The notes beneath the pieces were generated by a model. It was not told the origin of the DNA and searched no databases. It saw only the letters and a program-made list of their open reading frames with translations. From Shewanella sp. UCD-KL21 (lineage in GTDB: Bacteria > Pseudomonadota > Gammaproteobacteria > Enterobacterales > Shewanellaceae), in assembly GCF_001957135.1 (NCBI RefSeq), contig NZ_MPHK01000001.1, positions 270,645 to 334,644 on the forward strand: DNA of 64,000 bases, given 5' to 3'. Each line of letters starts with the position of its first letter. The stretch's first letter is position 1. A program made the translations under genes and the position numbers. Positions 1-7,652 of this stretch are shown here, one piece after another.

Positions 1-332
1 CTAAAAGGGAACTTGCATGGCTGTTTTGTCGGGTAAAGTGTTTGTTGCAGCTGAGCTAGATTATCAAAAACAGCTTGCTTACTATCAAGGCTCGCTAGTA
101 ACGGGCTTAACGCTTCATCGACAATAGTGAGTTTACTGAGGTTATTTTGATATGTTAAACAAGCAATTGGACTAATAACGATAATGTCGTATTTGGCATC
201 AGTGTGAGCTGCATTGGCTGAATCTAAAAGCATAGCCCAAGGCTGGTGGCTGAAATATTCAAACAATGTGTGCGTACTAATATCCCAATCGAGTTGCTGA
301 ATTGCCAGTGATTGCTTGCCCCGAGAATGCAT
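1..332 (-). CDS. pabB: Aminodeoxychorismate synthase component I, N-terminal part (runs off the window)
   Basis: The reverse strand is open from an ATG at 332 to the window edge, giving 110 codons and no stop. Residues about 30-60 (PWAMLLDSA, then YDIIVISPI) and the end (CKFPF) align with the N-terminus of E. coli PabB (PWAMLLHSG, FDIVVADPI, LPFQGG). PabB aminates chorismate with PabA in p-aminobenzoate and folate synthesis. The chorismate-binding catalytic domain lies outside the window. The gene is divergent from the fumarase gene, with 157 bp between the two starts. The identification rests on a remembered alignment over a short region, but the match is specific. Confidence 0.85.
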   Translation of the reverse strand, partial: MHSRGKQSLAIQQLDWDISTHTLFEYFSHQPWAMLLDSANAAHTDAKYDIIVISPIACLTYQNNLSKLTIVDEALSPLLASLDSKQAVFDNLAQLQQTLYPTKQPCKFPF

Positions 333-489
333 GTTGTAACCTATTTAAAATGTGATGTAGCCCAAAAACGTTGGAAAGAGTATCATATTGTCCTTGAAAG
401 GATTAATAGCTAATTGAATGCAATTTTAAAATTGTGTTCATATAAAAATAACACAAGTTATGCCGCAATGGCTGCTGGAGCGCCCCTAT

Positions 490-2031
490 ATGTCTACAAA
501 CTCATCTGCTAATGTCGTGATCAAGCAAGCTGACTTTATTGAAAGCATTGCTGATTCTCTGCAGTATATTTCGTACTACCATCCTAAAGATTTCGTTGAT
601 GCAATGGCTAAGGCCTACGATCGTGAAGAAAGCGAGGCAGCAAAAGATGCTATCGCGCAGATTTTGATTAACTCGCGTATGTCAGCTGAAGGTAAGCGTC
701 CTTTATGCCAAGACACTGGGATTGTGACTACCTTTGTAAAAATTGGTATGGCAGTGCAGTGGGACAAAACCGATATGACGGTTCAAGAAATGGTAGATGA
801 AGGCGTACGCCAAGCTTACCTGAATCCTGATAACCCTTTACGTGCCTCAATCGTTGCCGATCCTGCTGGTACCCGTAAAAACACCCGCGATAACACACCT
901 TCTGTGGTTCATATTGATATGGTGCCAGGTAATCATATTGAAGTGATGATCGCAGCAAAAGGTGGCGGCTCAGAAAACAAATCTAAAATGGTGATGTTAA
1001 ACCCGTCAGATGATATTGCTGCGTGGGTTGAAAAAACCTTACCGACTATGGGCGCAGGTTGGTGTCCGCCAGGTATGTTAGGCATAGGTATTGGTGGCAC
1101 AGCTGAAAAAGCCGCGGTACTTGCCAAAGAGTCGTTAATGGACCCGGTTGATATCCATGAGCTAATGGAGCGCGGCGCTGAAACCACTGAAGAAAAGCTG
1201 CGTTTAGATATCTTCGAACGTGCCAACAATACGGGTATTGGCGCGCAAGGCTTAGGCGGCTTAACCACGGTACTTGATATTAAAATTAAATCAGTGCCGA
1301 CTCACGCAGCGTCAAAACCTGTGGTAATGATCCCTAACTGCGCCGCAACACGTCACGTGCATTTCCACTTAGATGGTACTGGCCCTGCTGACTTAGTGCC
1401 GCCATCATTAGCTGATTGGCCTGAAATCACCCGTGAAGCCGGTGAGAATACTCATCGTGTTAATTTAGACACTGTCACTCAAGCTGAAATTGAAACTTGG
1501 AAAAGCGGCGATACCTTATTACTGAACGGTAAAATGCTAACAGGTCGTGATGCGGCTCATAAACGCATTCAAACCTTGATTGAATCAGGTGAAGGTTTAC
1601 CTGAAGGCGTCGACTTTACTGGTAAATTTATTTACTACGTAGGGCCTGTTGACCCAGTAGGCGATGAAGTTGTGGGTCCTGCAGGCCCAACAACCGCGAC
1701 TCGTATGGATAAGTTCACTGATCTTATGCTAGATAAAACAGGTTTAATGGGCATGATTGGTAAGTCTGAACGTGGGCCACAAACCGTTGAATCAATCAAA
1801 AAACACAAAGCCGTGTATTTAATGGCTGTCGGCGGCGCTGCTTACTTAGTATCTAAAGCGATTAAGAAATCACGTGTGGTGGCTTTTGAAGACTTAGGTA
1901 TGGAAGCTATCTATGAATTTGATGTTCAAGATATGCCGGTTACCGTAGCTGTGGATACTCAAGGGGTTAACGCCCATGAAACAGGCCCGGCAATTTGGAA
2001 AATTAATATTGCCAATGCAAAAGCCCAATAA
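490..2031 (+). CDS. fumB: Class I fumarate hydratase (iron-sulfur, FumA/FumB type)
   Basis: This single-chain enzyme (513 residues) interconverts fumarate and malate in the TCA cycle, and may serve reductive fumarate metabolism at low oxygen. The N-terminal alpha part carries the cysteines expected to bind the [4Fe-4S] cluster: PLCQDTG near residue 73, GWCPPGMLG and PNCAATRH. The C-terminal beta part has VGPVDPVGDEVVGPAGPTT. The frame opens at 460, but the ATG at 490 is preferred because a GGAG lies about 10 nt upstream and the protein then begins MSTNSS as in relatives. It is divergent from pabB and followed by a strong hairpin terminator. The symbol is by family; fumA and fumB types are not separable here. 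Confidence 0.93.
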   Translation: MSTNSSANVVIKQADFIESIADSLQYISYYHPKDFVDAMAKAYDREESEAAKDAIAQILINSRMSAEGKRPLCQDTGIVTTFVKIGMAVQWDKTDMTVQEMVDEGVRQAYLNPDNPLRASIVADPAGTRKNTRDNTPSVVHIDMVPGNHIEVMIAAKGGGSENKSKMVMLNPSDDIAAWVEKTLPTMGAGWCPPGMLGIGIGGTAEKAAVLAKESLMDPVDIHELMERGAETTEEKLRLDIFERANNTGIGAQGLGGLTTVLDIKIKSVPTHAASKPVVMIPNCAATRHVHFHLDGTGPADLVPPSLADWPEITREAGENTHRVNLDTVTQAEIETWKSGDTLLLNGKMLTGRDAAHKRIQTLIESGEGLPEGVDFTGKFIYYVGPVDPVGDEVVGPAGPTTATRMDKFTDLMLDKTGLMGMIGKSERGPQTVESIKKHKAVYLMAVGGAAYLVSKAIKKSRVVAFEDLGMEAIYEFDVQDMPVTVAVDTQGVNAHETGPAIWKINIANAKAQ

Positions 2032-2094
2032 GCGTTAATTTGATTTCACGTTATGGTTTTTGTGGTTAATTTAGTCAAATAGTACAAATAATCT

Positions 2095-2140
2095 CGCTCA
2101 GGTTTGGATTGTGTCAAAATCCTATTGCCTGAGCGTTTTT
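2095..2140 (+). terminator. Intrinsic terminator of the fumarase gene
   Basis: The 8-bp stem CGCTCAGG / CCTGAGCG (2095-2102 with 2128-2135), with an inner GGATT/AATCC pairing, is followed directly by TTTTT. Confidence 0.8.
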
Positions 2141-2315
2141 GTTTGGGTAGTGTGCTATCAGTAATTAATTTTGGTTTTTTGAAACAGTGTAGCTTCAGTC
2201 TGTAAACTGTTTAATAACAGCATTCATTGATTAATTATTTTGCTGTGATGTTAGACCATAAAAAATAACACAGGCATTGGTAACACAACAAAAATTAAAA
2301 AGAGAACTTCATCAA

Positions 2316-4376
2316 ATGAAAAAATCGTCACTTTTACTCGCTATTGCAACGGCAGGCTTTGCCTTGTCAGTACAAGCAGCAGAGCCCGCTAAAACCCCGT
2401 TTAATGTTCAACAACTTGTAAAGCTGAATAAGCTTCATTCTGCAGCTGTATCCAATGATGGCAGCAAGTTAGTATATGCCGTTAAGTTAATTGACGAGCA
2501 GGGCGACAGTAGCTCAGATTTATATTTATTGGATCTGAGTGATAAAAATGCCAAGCCAGTTCAAATTACCTCACATAAAGGCACTGAACATGACGTGACT
2601 TTTAGTGTTGATGGTAAATCAATTTACTTCTTAGCTGCGCGCAATGGTTCAAGCCAATTGTTTAACTTGCCACTTACCGGTGGTGAAGCAATGCAAGTGA
2701 CTGACTTACCATTGGATATCAATGGCTATAAGTTATCAAATGACGGTAAACAAGTGGTCATGAACATGCGGGTGTTTCCTGACTGTAAAGACTTAGCTTG
2801 TACGGTTGAGCGTATTGAGGCTGAAGAAAACAAAAAGACCACGGGTCGTGAATACAAACAACTCATGGTTCGCCATTGGGATACATGGGAAGATCATGCC
2901 CGTAACCATTTGTTTGTTGGTCAGCTAAATGGCAAGCCAGTAACAGATGTTGTTGATGTTACTCAAGGTTTAGATACTGAAACCCCGCCAAAGCCTTTTT
3001 CAGGCATGGAAGAGGTGACTTTTACCGCAGATGGTAAACACATTGTTTATAGCGCCAAAGCCCCAAGCAAAGATCAAGCATGGACGACCAACTATGATCT
3101 ATGGAAAGTGTCTGTTGCTGGTGGCACGGCTGAAAACCTAACCCCTGATAACAAAGCGTGGGATGCACAGCCGACTTATTCTAAAGATGGCCGTCAACTG
3201 GCTTATCTTGCGATGAGTAAGCCTGGTTTTGAAGCTGACCGTTACCGCATTATGTTACGTGACACAGTCACAGGCGCTGAAAAAGAAGTGGCGCCTTTAT
3301 GGGATCGCAGTCCAAGTTCACTGACTTTCAGTGATGATGGCCGCACGCTTTATGTAACAGCCCAAGATGTAGGTCAAGTAAGCATCTTTGAAGTTAACAC
3401 TCAGTTTGGTGATGTGCGTCCTATTTACAATGATGGCAGCAACAACCTTGTCGCAGTGACAGAGTCAGGGCTTATTTTCAGCAACAAATCATTAGTTGAG
3501 CCGGGCGATTTATATAAAATTAGCCTTGAAGGTGAAAACCTTACTCGCTTAACCAATGTTAATGAAGACAAATTAGCTGAAATTCAGTTTGGTGAGTTCC
3601 AGCAGTTTAACTTCAAAGGTTGGAACAACGAGACGGTACACGGTTACTGGATTAAACCTGCTAATTATGAAGCCGGTAAAAAATACCCAATCGCTTATTT
3701 AGTTCACGGTGGCCCGCAAGGTTCATTTGGTAACTCATTCAGTGGTCGCTGGAATGCTCAGCTTTGGGCAGGCGCGGGCTACGGTGTGGTTATGGTCGAC
3801 TTCCATGGTTCAACCGGTTATGGACAAGCCTTTACTGACTCAATCACGCAAGATTGGGGCGGTAAGCCACTTGAAGATTTACAAAAAGGCTTAGCGGCTG
3901 TTGGTCAGCAACAAAAGTGGCTAGATACTGATAATGCTTGTGCATTAGGTGGCTCATATGGCGGCTACATGATGAACTGGATCCAAGGTAATTGGAGCGA
4001 TGGCTTTAAGTGTCTTGTAAACCACGCTGGTCTATTTGATATGCGTAGCATGTACCACGTCACTGAAGAACTTTGGTTCCCTGAGTATGAATTTGGTGGC
4101 ACTTACACTGAAAATAAAGAACTATACGAGAAGTTTAATCCAGTTAACTATGTAGAAAACTGGAACACGCCCATGTTAGTGATTCACGGTGAGAAAGACT
4201 ACCGCGTGCCTTATGGTCAAGGACTAGCGGCATTTACTTACATGCAACGTAACGATATTCCATCAGAGCTATTAATGTTCCCTGATGAGAACCATTGGAT
4301 CTTAAATCAAGATAATCTACAACAATGGTACAAAAACGTACTAGGTTGGATGGATCGCTGGACTGAAAACAAATAG
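2316..4376 (+). CDS. Secreted S9-family (prolyl oligopeptidase-like) serine peptidase
   Basis: This exported serine peptidase of about 686 residues probably cleaves short peptides in the periplasm (dipeptidyl- or acylaminoacyl-peptidase type, S9B/S9C). The start chosen is the ATG at 2316, giving a Sec signal peptide (MKKSSLLLAIATAG, cleavage after VQA); a TTG at 2277 would add 13 unlikely residues. The N-terminal half has beta-propeller-like repeats with recurring SNDG, SVDG and SKDG motifs. The C-terminal hydrolase domain has the nucleophile in GGSYGGY (Ser547), Asp628 in EKDYRVP and His660 in DENHW, plus HGGPQG for the oxyanion hole. It is a single gene ending in a terminator. Exact substrate specificity cannot be read from sequence. 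Confidence 0.9.
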   Translation: MKKSSLLLAIATAGFALSVQAAEPAKTPFNVQQLVKLNKLHSAAVSNDGSKLVYAVKLIDEQGDSSSDLYLLDLSDKNAKPVQITSHKGTEHDVTFSVDGKSIYFLAARNGSSQLFNLPLTGGEAMQVTDLPLDINGYKLSNDGKQVVMNMRVFPDCKDLACTVERIEAEENKKTTGREYKQLMVRHWDTWEDHARNHLFVGQLNGKPVTDVVDVTQGLDTETPPKPFSGMEEVTFTADGKHIVYSAKAPSKDQAWTTNYDLWKVSVAGGTAENLTPDNKAWDAQPTYSKDGRQLAYLAMSKPGFEADRYRIMLRDTVTGAEKEVAPLWDRSPSSLTFSDDGRTLYVTAQDVGQVSIFEVNTQFGDVRPIYNDGSNNLVAVTESGLIFSNKSLVEPGDLYKISLEGENLTRLTNVNEDKLAEIQFGEFQQFNFKGWNNETVHGYWIKPANYEAGKKYPIAYLVHGGPQGSFGNSFSGRWNAQLWAGAGYGVVMVDFHGSTGYGQAFTDSITQDWGGKPLEDLQKGLAAVGQQQKWLDTDNACALGGSYGGYMMNWIQGNWSDGFKCLVNHAGLFDMRSMYHVTEELWFPEYEFGGTYTENKELYEKFNPVNYVENWNTPMLVIHGEKDYRVPYGQGLAAFTYMQRNDIPSELLMFPDENHWILNQDNLQQWYKNVLGWMDRWTENK

Positions 4377-4396
4377 TTTTCGCTTAAGCAAACAAA

Positions 4397-4427
4397 AAAG
4401 AGATGCTATTTAGCATCTCTTTTTTTA
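4397..4427 (+). terminator. Intrinsic terminator of the S9 peptidase gene
   Basis: A stem AGAGATGCT / AGCATCTCT with a three- to four-base loop is flanked by A-rich and T7 tracts, so it could act on both strands. It could also end the small reverse-strand ORF at 4471-4629. Confidence 0.85.
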
Positions 4428-4470
4428 TGGGCTTTAAAAATAAAATAGCCTGATATTGGGAATTTATCAG

Positions 4471-4629
4471 CTAGATAGCATCGTGGTTGGTTTTATCGAC
4501 TATATTGAGTTCAGGAGTAGGGTACTTTTGACCCGTTTTAGTCATGCATAAAAGATAGGCTAACCTTCTTCGTGAACCAGTGATTTTACGGTGACCGTTT
4601 TTATGACTGATTCTATTACGTTTAACCAT
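4471..4629 (-). CDS. Small basic protein, 52 residues, unknown
   Basis: On the reverse strand the ATG at 4629 is preceded by AGAGGT at ideal spacing, and the frame runs to a TAG at 4471. The product is very basic in its first half (MVKRNRISHKNGHRKI, then SRRRLAYLL) and hydrophilic after that, with no signal peptide and one cysteine. The bidirectional terminator at 4397-4427 lies just downstream in its direction. A 9-bp inverted repeat lies upstream at 4642-4675. I do not recognise the family. The good ribosome binding site, clean placement between terminator and intergenic region, and biased composition favour a real gene; shortness keeps confidence moderate. Confidence 0.55.
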   Translation of the reverse strand: MVKRNRISHKNGHRKITGSRRRLAYLLCMTKTGQKYPTPELNIVDKTNHDAI

Positions 4630-4975
4630 AGTGACCTCTATCTACTTAATATAGGGTTTTAGGCGCATTAAGTAGCTAACATTCAATAATGGTGTTTATT
4701 GTATCAAAAAAATGCTTACTGATGACTTTTAGCAGCCATTTTTATTGATTTACGTCATTAAATTTCATTTATGTCGTTAGCAGTAGTTGTAAGCATTGAA
4801 CTTTGTTAGTTGGCTCCGAAAGCTATGGTGGTAAACGCTAATTAAGGCTCAGATTAGATTTATTATTACCTAGGTCAAACTTGCTAAAAAATCTCATTTG
4901 TAAAATGGCCAAAAAGCAGTAGAGTTGCGCGATTATTTTTTTGACCACAAAACCATTGATATAGAGGGTAAGCTC
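4630..4975. other. Intergenic region between the small basic ORF and ychE
   Basis: This is about 345 bp of AT-rich DNA. The inverted repeat CTACTTAAT-N16-ATTAAGTAG (4642-4650 with 4667-4675) lies just upstream of the reverse-strand small ORF and could be an operator or an mRNA hairpin. The rest presumably holds divergent promoters, but I cannot name convincing -35/-10 pairs. Confidence 0.4.
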
Positions 4976-5608
4976 GTGGATTTAATGCTTTACGTTAAGT
5001 TTTTCTTAGGATTGATAGCAATTATCAACCCTGTGGGCTTATTGCCTGTGTTTGTGACCTTAACCAGTCACCAAACTGAGGTAGAACGTAACCATACAGG
5101 TAAAGTTGCCAACTTTGCCGTGGTGATTATTTTGCTGACCACGATTTTTATTGGAGAGCATATTTTAAATATGTTCAGTATCTCTTTATCAGCCTTTAGA
5201 ATTGCCGGTGGCAGTTTGATTGCCATCATTGCAATGTCGATGCTGCAGGGTAAATTGAGCCAAGTGAAACGTAACCAAGAAGAAGATCGCGAAGCATCAG
5301 GCATGGACTCGGTTGCAGTTGTGCCGCTTGCATTGCCCTTAATGGCAGGCCCTGGTGCCATTAGTTCTGTTATCGTATTTTCTTCTACTAATAACTCATT
5401 AGTGGACATGATTGGTATGTCTATCACCGTGATCATTTTTGGTTTAATGAGTTTTGGACTGTTCAGAATGGCGCCGATTATTTTTAAGGTACTCGGTACT
5501 ACAGGCATTAACGTCATCACACGTTTAATGGGTCTGTTAATGCTTTCAATTGGTATTGAAGTGATAGCTGCCGGTATTAAAGGTTTATTCCCAACGCTAA
5601 TGAGTTAG
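4976..5608 (+). CDS. ychE: MarC/YchE-family integral membrane protein
   Basis: The product has about 210 residues with roughly six membrane segments. It matches remembered E. coli YchE at FFLGLIAIINPVG, the FRIAGG...AMSMLQGKL stretch, VVPLALPLMAGPGAISS and GINVITRLMGLL. The molecular function of MarC/YchE (UPF0056) proteins is not established; an early link to antibiotic resistance was not upheld. A GTG start at 4976 is chosen: GAGGG lies about 9 nt upstream and the protein then begins at the first membrane segment as in relatives. An upstream TTG at 4925 and an ATG at 4985 are alternatives. It appears monocistronic. Confidence 0.85.
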   Translation: MDLMLYVKFFLGLIAIINPVGLLPVFVTLTSHQTEVERNHTGKVANFAVVIILLTTIFIGEHILNMFSISLSAFRIAGGSLIAIIAMSMLQGKLSQVKRNQEEDREASGMDSVAVVPLALPLMAGPGAISSVIVFSSTNNSLVDMIGMSITVIIFGLMSFGLFRMAPIIFKVLGTTGINVITRLMGLLMLSIGIEVIAAGIKGLFPTLMS

Positions 5609-5639
5609 CTTATAAGCTAATAACGCGCTTTATTTAATC

Positions 5640-5665
5640 AATCGAGCGACGGAATTGCTCGATTT
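5640..5665 (+). terminator. Weak hairpin after ychE
   Basis: AATCGAGC / GCTCGATT (5640-5647 with 5657-5664) forms an 8-bp stem 3' of ychE, but only TTTG follows, so termination is uncertain. Confidence 0.35.
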
Positions 5666-5856
5666 GAACAGCAAACGTTCAAGAGTTTGTAAAACATCGA
5701 TTTCTGCTTGACCTGATATACGCATTTGCGTAAAGTACCGCTCGTTCTACATCGTAAGGTTTTTCATAATTACCTTATATTCAATAGTGTTAGCTTATAG
5801 CAGTATAGATAAATAGAACCGTGCCACTCACACGTTAAAATGACTGCAACAAATAA

Positions 5857-5944
5857 GGTGACGTGTCCGAGTGGCTGAAGGAGCACGCCTGGAAAGTGTG
5901 TAAAGGGCAACCTTTCGAGAGTTCGAATCTCTCCGTCACCGCCA
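5857..5944 (+). tRNA. tRNA-Ser (anticodon GGA)
   Basis: This is a class II tRNA of 88 nt including an encoded CCA. The acceptor stem GGTGACG pairs with CGTCACC. The D-arm region contains GAGTGGCTGAAGG, the anticodon loop CTGGAAAG carries GGA, the long variable arm is GGGCAACC-like, and the T-loop is GTTCGAATC. It reads UCC and UCU codons. It stands alone, with no other tRNA nearby. Confidence 0.97.
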
Positions 5945-6308
5945 AATTTCCCAGCTTTACTTACTTTATAAATTCCCGCAATTATTAATATAATCCCACT
6001 TTTTGTAAGTGTTTAGTATTGATTACGCATCAGTAATTAGTCATAACTATAAAACGCTCTGCATAAAACTCTCTGCATAAAAACTTTGCATAAAAACTTT
6101 GCAAGCCTCAATCCGTAATTCTGCAGCTATATTTAGCCTCATTGCAGTTATTTATACCATTGTAAGTCGGCACTCATTCAAGTGATATAGCCACTATGTA
6201 TGTTAATATTTTGTTGTTTTGACTCAGTGGTTTAGCTAAACTAATTTTTCTTTCAATTTTTTTGCGACGTTAAATGGATTTAGGTATTTAATTAAAGGGG
6301 ATTTTTAT
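5945..6308. other. Intergenic region with a short A-rich tandem repeat
   Basis: This is about 360 bp of AT-rich DNA downstream of the tRNA gene. It contains three head-to-tail copies of GCATAAAA(A)CT-type units of 14, 13 and 13 nt at 6061-6100, with a partial fourth. No further gene is visible. The 3' end of a tRNA-Ser gene is a common integration site, but I see no integrase or repeated tRNA 3' end here. Confidence 0.5.
6061..6105. repeat. Short tandem repeat, 13-14 nt unit, three copies plus partial
   Basis: GCATAAAACTCTCT is followed by two identical 13-mers GCATAAAAACTTT and then GCAAG. The period and the two perfect copies are visible directly. Confidence 0.7.
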
Positions 6309-6471
6309 ATGTTCGCACAAATTTTTATCGTTTTTGTAGGCTTAGCCAGTTTGGTTTTAGGTATACAAGATGGTGACTATTTATGGGCTGATGATGTTTA
6401 CTGCTTCGGTTGTAACACTCTATTGCCTTAAGACGGGTAAGGTATTTGGCGGTGATAAAAACACCAAATAA
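6309..6471 (+). pseudogene. Small two-helix membrane protein, apparently frameshifted
   Basis: An ATG at 6309 with AAAGGGG upstream opens a 40-codon frame beginning with a hydrophobic helix (MFAQIFIVFVGLASLVLG) and stopping at 6431. A second frame from an ATG at 6370 to 6471 encodes another hydrophobic helix (MVTIYGLMMF, then SVVTLYC) and a hydrophilic tail ending DKNTK. Removing one base near 6369 would join them into a roughly 53-residue two-helix protein. I read this as one broken small gene; two overlapping, translationally coupled miniproteins are the alternative. I do not recognise the family. Confidence 0.45.
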
Positions 6472-6515
6472 ACTATTTAGGTGAAGGATCAAAGCAAATA
6501 CTTTTGAGGTTCAAA

Positions 6516-6926
6516 ATGATGAAATGGCTATTTACTGGGCTAATAACTGGTTTATTGCTAATAACCAGTATGTTTGTTTTACCCGTCTGGGCAAATGATA
6601 CTGTCATTCAGCGCGCTTATGAGTCGAAAAACGGTGATGTTCAGGTCAACGGCAGTGGTCGAGTGGTTCATATTCTCGCTGATGATAATCAAGGCTCAAG
6701 GCATCAAAAATTCATTCTAAAACTCAATAGTGGCTTAACCTTGCTGGTAGCCCACAATATAGATTTAGCCCCGAGAGTTTCAAATTTGCGTGTTGGTGAC
6801 TATGTTGAGTTTTATGGTGAATATGAATGGAGTAAGAAAGGCGGGGTGATCCATTGGACCCATGCCGATCCTGCAGGGCGACACGCCGAAGGCTGGTTAA
6901 AGCATGATGGTACAACCTATAAATAA
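6516..6926 (+). CDS. DUF3465-family exported protein
   Basis: The product has about 136 residues and an N-terminal signal peptide or anchor (MMKWLFTGLITGLLL, cleavage near VWA-ND). The mature part carries the pattern I associate with DUF3465: GRVVHILADDNQGSRHQKFIL, GDYVEFYGEYEW and HWTHADPAGRHAEGW. It is predicted to be a small periplasmic beta-barrel/OB-like domain of unknown function. The start at 6516 is preferred over a TTG at 6504 because GAGG lies about 8 nt upstream. The next gene begins 42 bp later and may be co-transcribed. Confidence 0.8.
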   Translation: MMKWLFTGLITGLLLITSMFVLPVWANDTVIQRAYESKNGDVQVNGSGRVVHILADDNQGSRHQKFILKLNSGLTLLVAHNIDLAPRVSNLRVGDYVEFYGEYEWSKKGGVIHWTHADPAGRHAEGWLKHDGTTYK

Positions 6927-6968
6927 TTAATGTTTTTTAGTTTTATTAGATCAACAAGGAAGTTTTAA

Positions 6969-7190
6969 ATGAATATTAGTATCACCAACAGAAATCTACT
7001 ACTGCATATCTTAATCAAAGGTGTTTTTCTTTGGGGGATCTCAACGGCGATTTTATTCCAGTTGATTATGTACTTAACAGGAGAAGAACAGTTTTTTGAT
7101 GGCATAGTGCTATCTTTAATTACTTTTCCTATTGGTGGTATTTTTTATGGTTATTTCACTTGGCGATTGCAGCATAAAGCTAAAAAGTAA
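6969..7190 (+). CDS. Small membrane protein, 73 residues, unknown
   Basis: An ATG with AAGGAAG upstream begins a 73-residue protein with two predicted membrane helices (around residues 10-33 and 44-63) and a basic C-terminus (RLQHKAKK). It follows the DUF3465 gene closely on the same strand, suggesting a two-gene transcript. I recognise no named family. Confidence 0.6.
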   Translation: MNISITNRNLLLHILIKGVFLWGISTAILFQLIMYLTGEEQFFDGIVLSLITFPIGGIFYGYFTWRLQHKAKK

Positions 7191-7652
7191 CTTCTCTTCT
7201 CTTCTTTTCACTTAGCTTATAGATAGTTCATCGATGTGAAATATCAATTATGCAGAGAATAGCCATCTAGGAACAAGATGGCTCACTCTTACAAAAGTGA
7301 TCTTTTTACAGTTCGCCATAATCGCACTTTAAGTTATTGATTGATTTAGCGTTGGCCGAGCAGCCCTTTGAAAGCAATCTGTTGATAATGTTATTCCGCT
7401 TATCAGTCCTCATCCCCCCCCTAAAAGCAGAAATTTAAATGCTTGAGCATTTATGCGCTAAAGTTAACTAGACTTTAAACTTAGTTGCTAATCCGACTAA
7501 AAGCCTTACTAGACCGTTATACAAGAACGTTTAACTCATAGTGTGTTAGGTCACATCTAAGGCAATTTCTGACACTTTAGTCAGCAAGTTGCCGTTAAAT
7601 AAAGTAAAATAACCTTTCATGTACTAATGAAGTTTGTTCTAAATGAGGATTA
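7191..7652. other. Intergenic region upstream of the first BCCT carrier gene
   Basis: About 460 bp with no ORF I can support. The hairpin AGCCATCT / AGATGGCT (7261-7268 with 7276-7283) may end the preceding transcript although its T-tract is poor. An eight-C run lies near 7414. The rest presumably contains the carrier's promoter. A CRP-like TGTG/CACA pair near 7541-7556 has the wrong spacing. Confidence 0.4.

Noticed and set aside
5857..6308. tRNA-Ser gene as an integration site for a genomic island
   Set aside because: No integrase gene and no repeated 3' tRNA segment were found downstream.
7541..7556. Possible CRP site upstream of BCCT-1
   Set aside because: TGTG and CACA half-sites are separated by six bases where the CRP consensus has eight.
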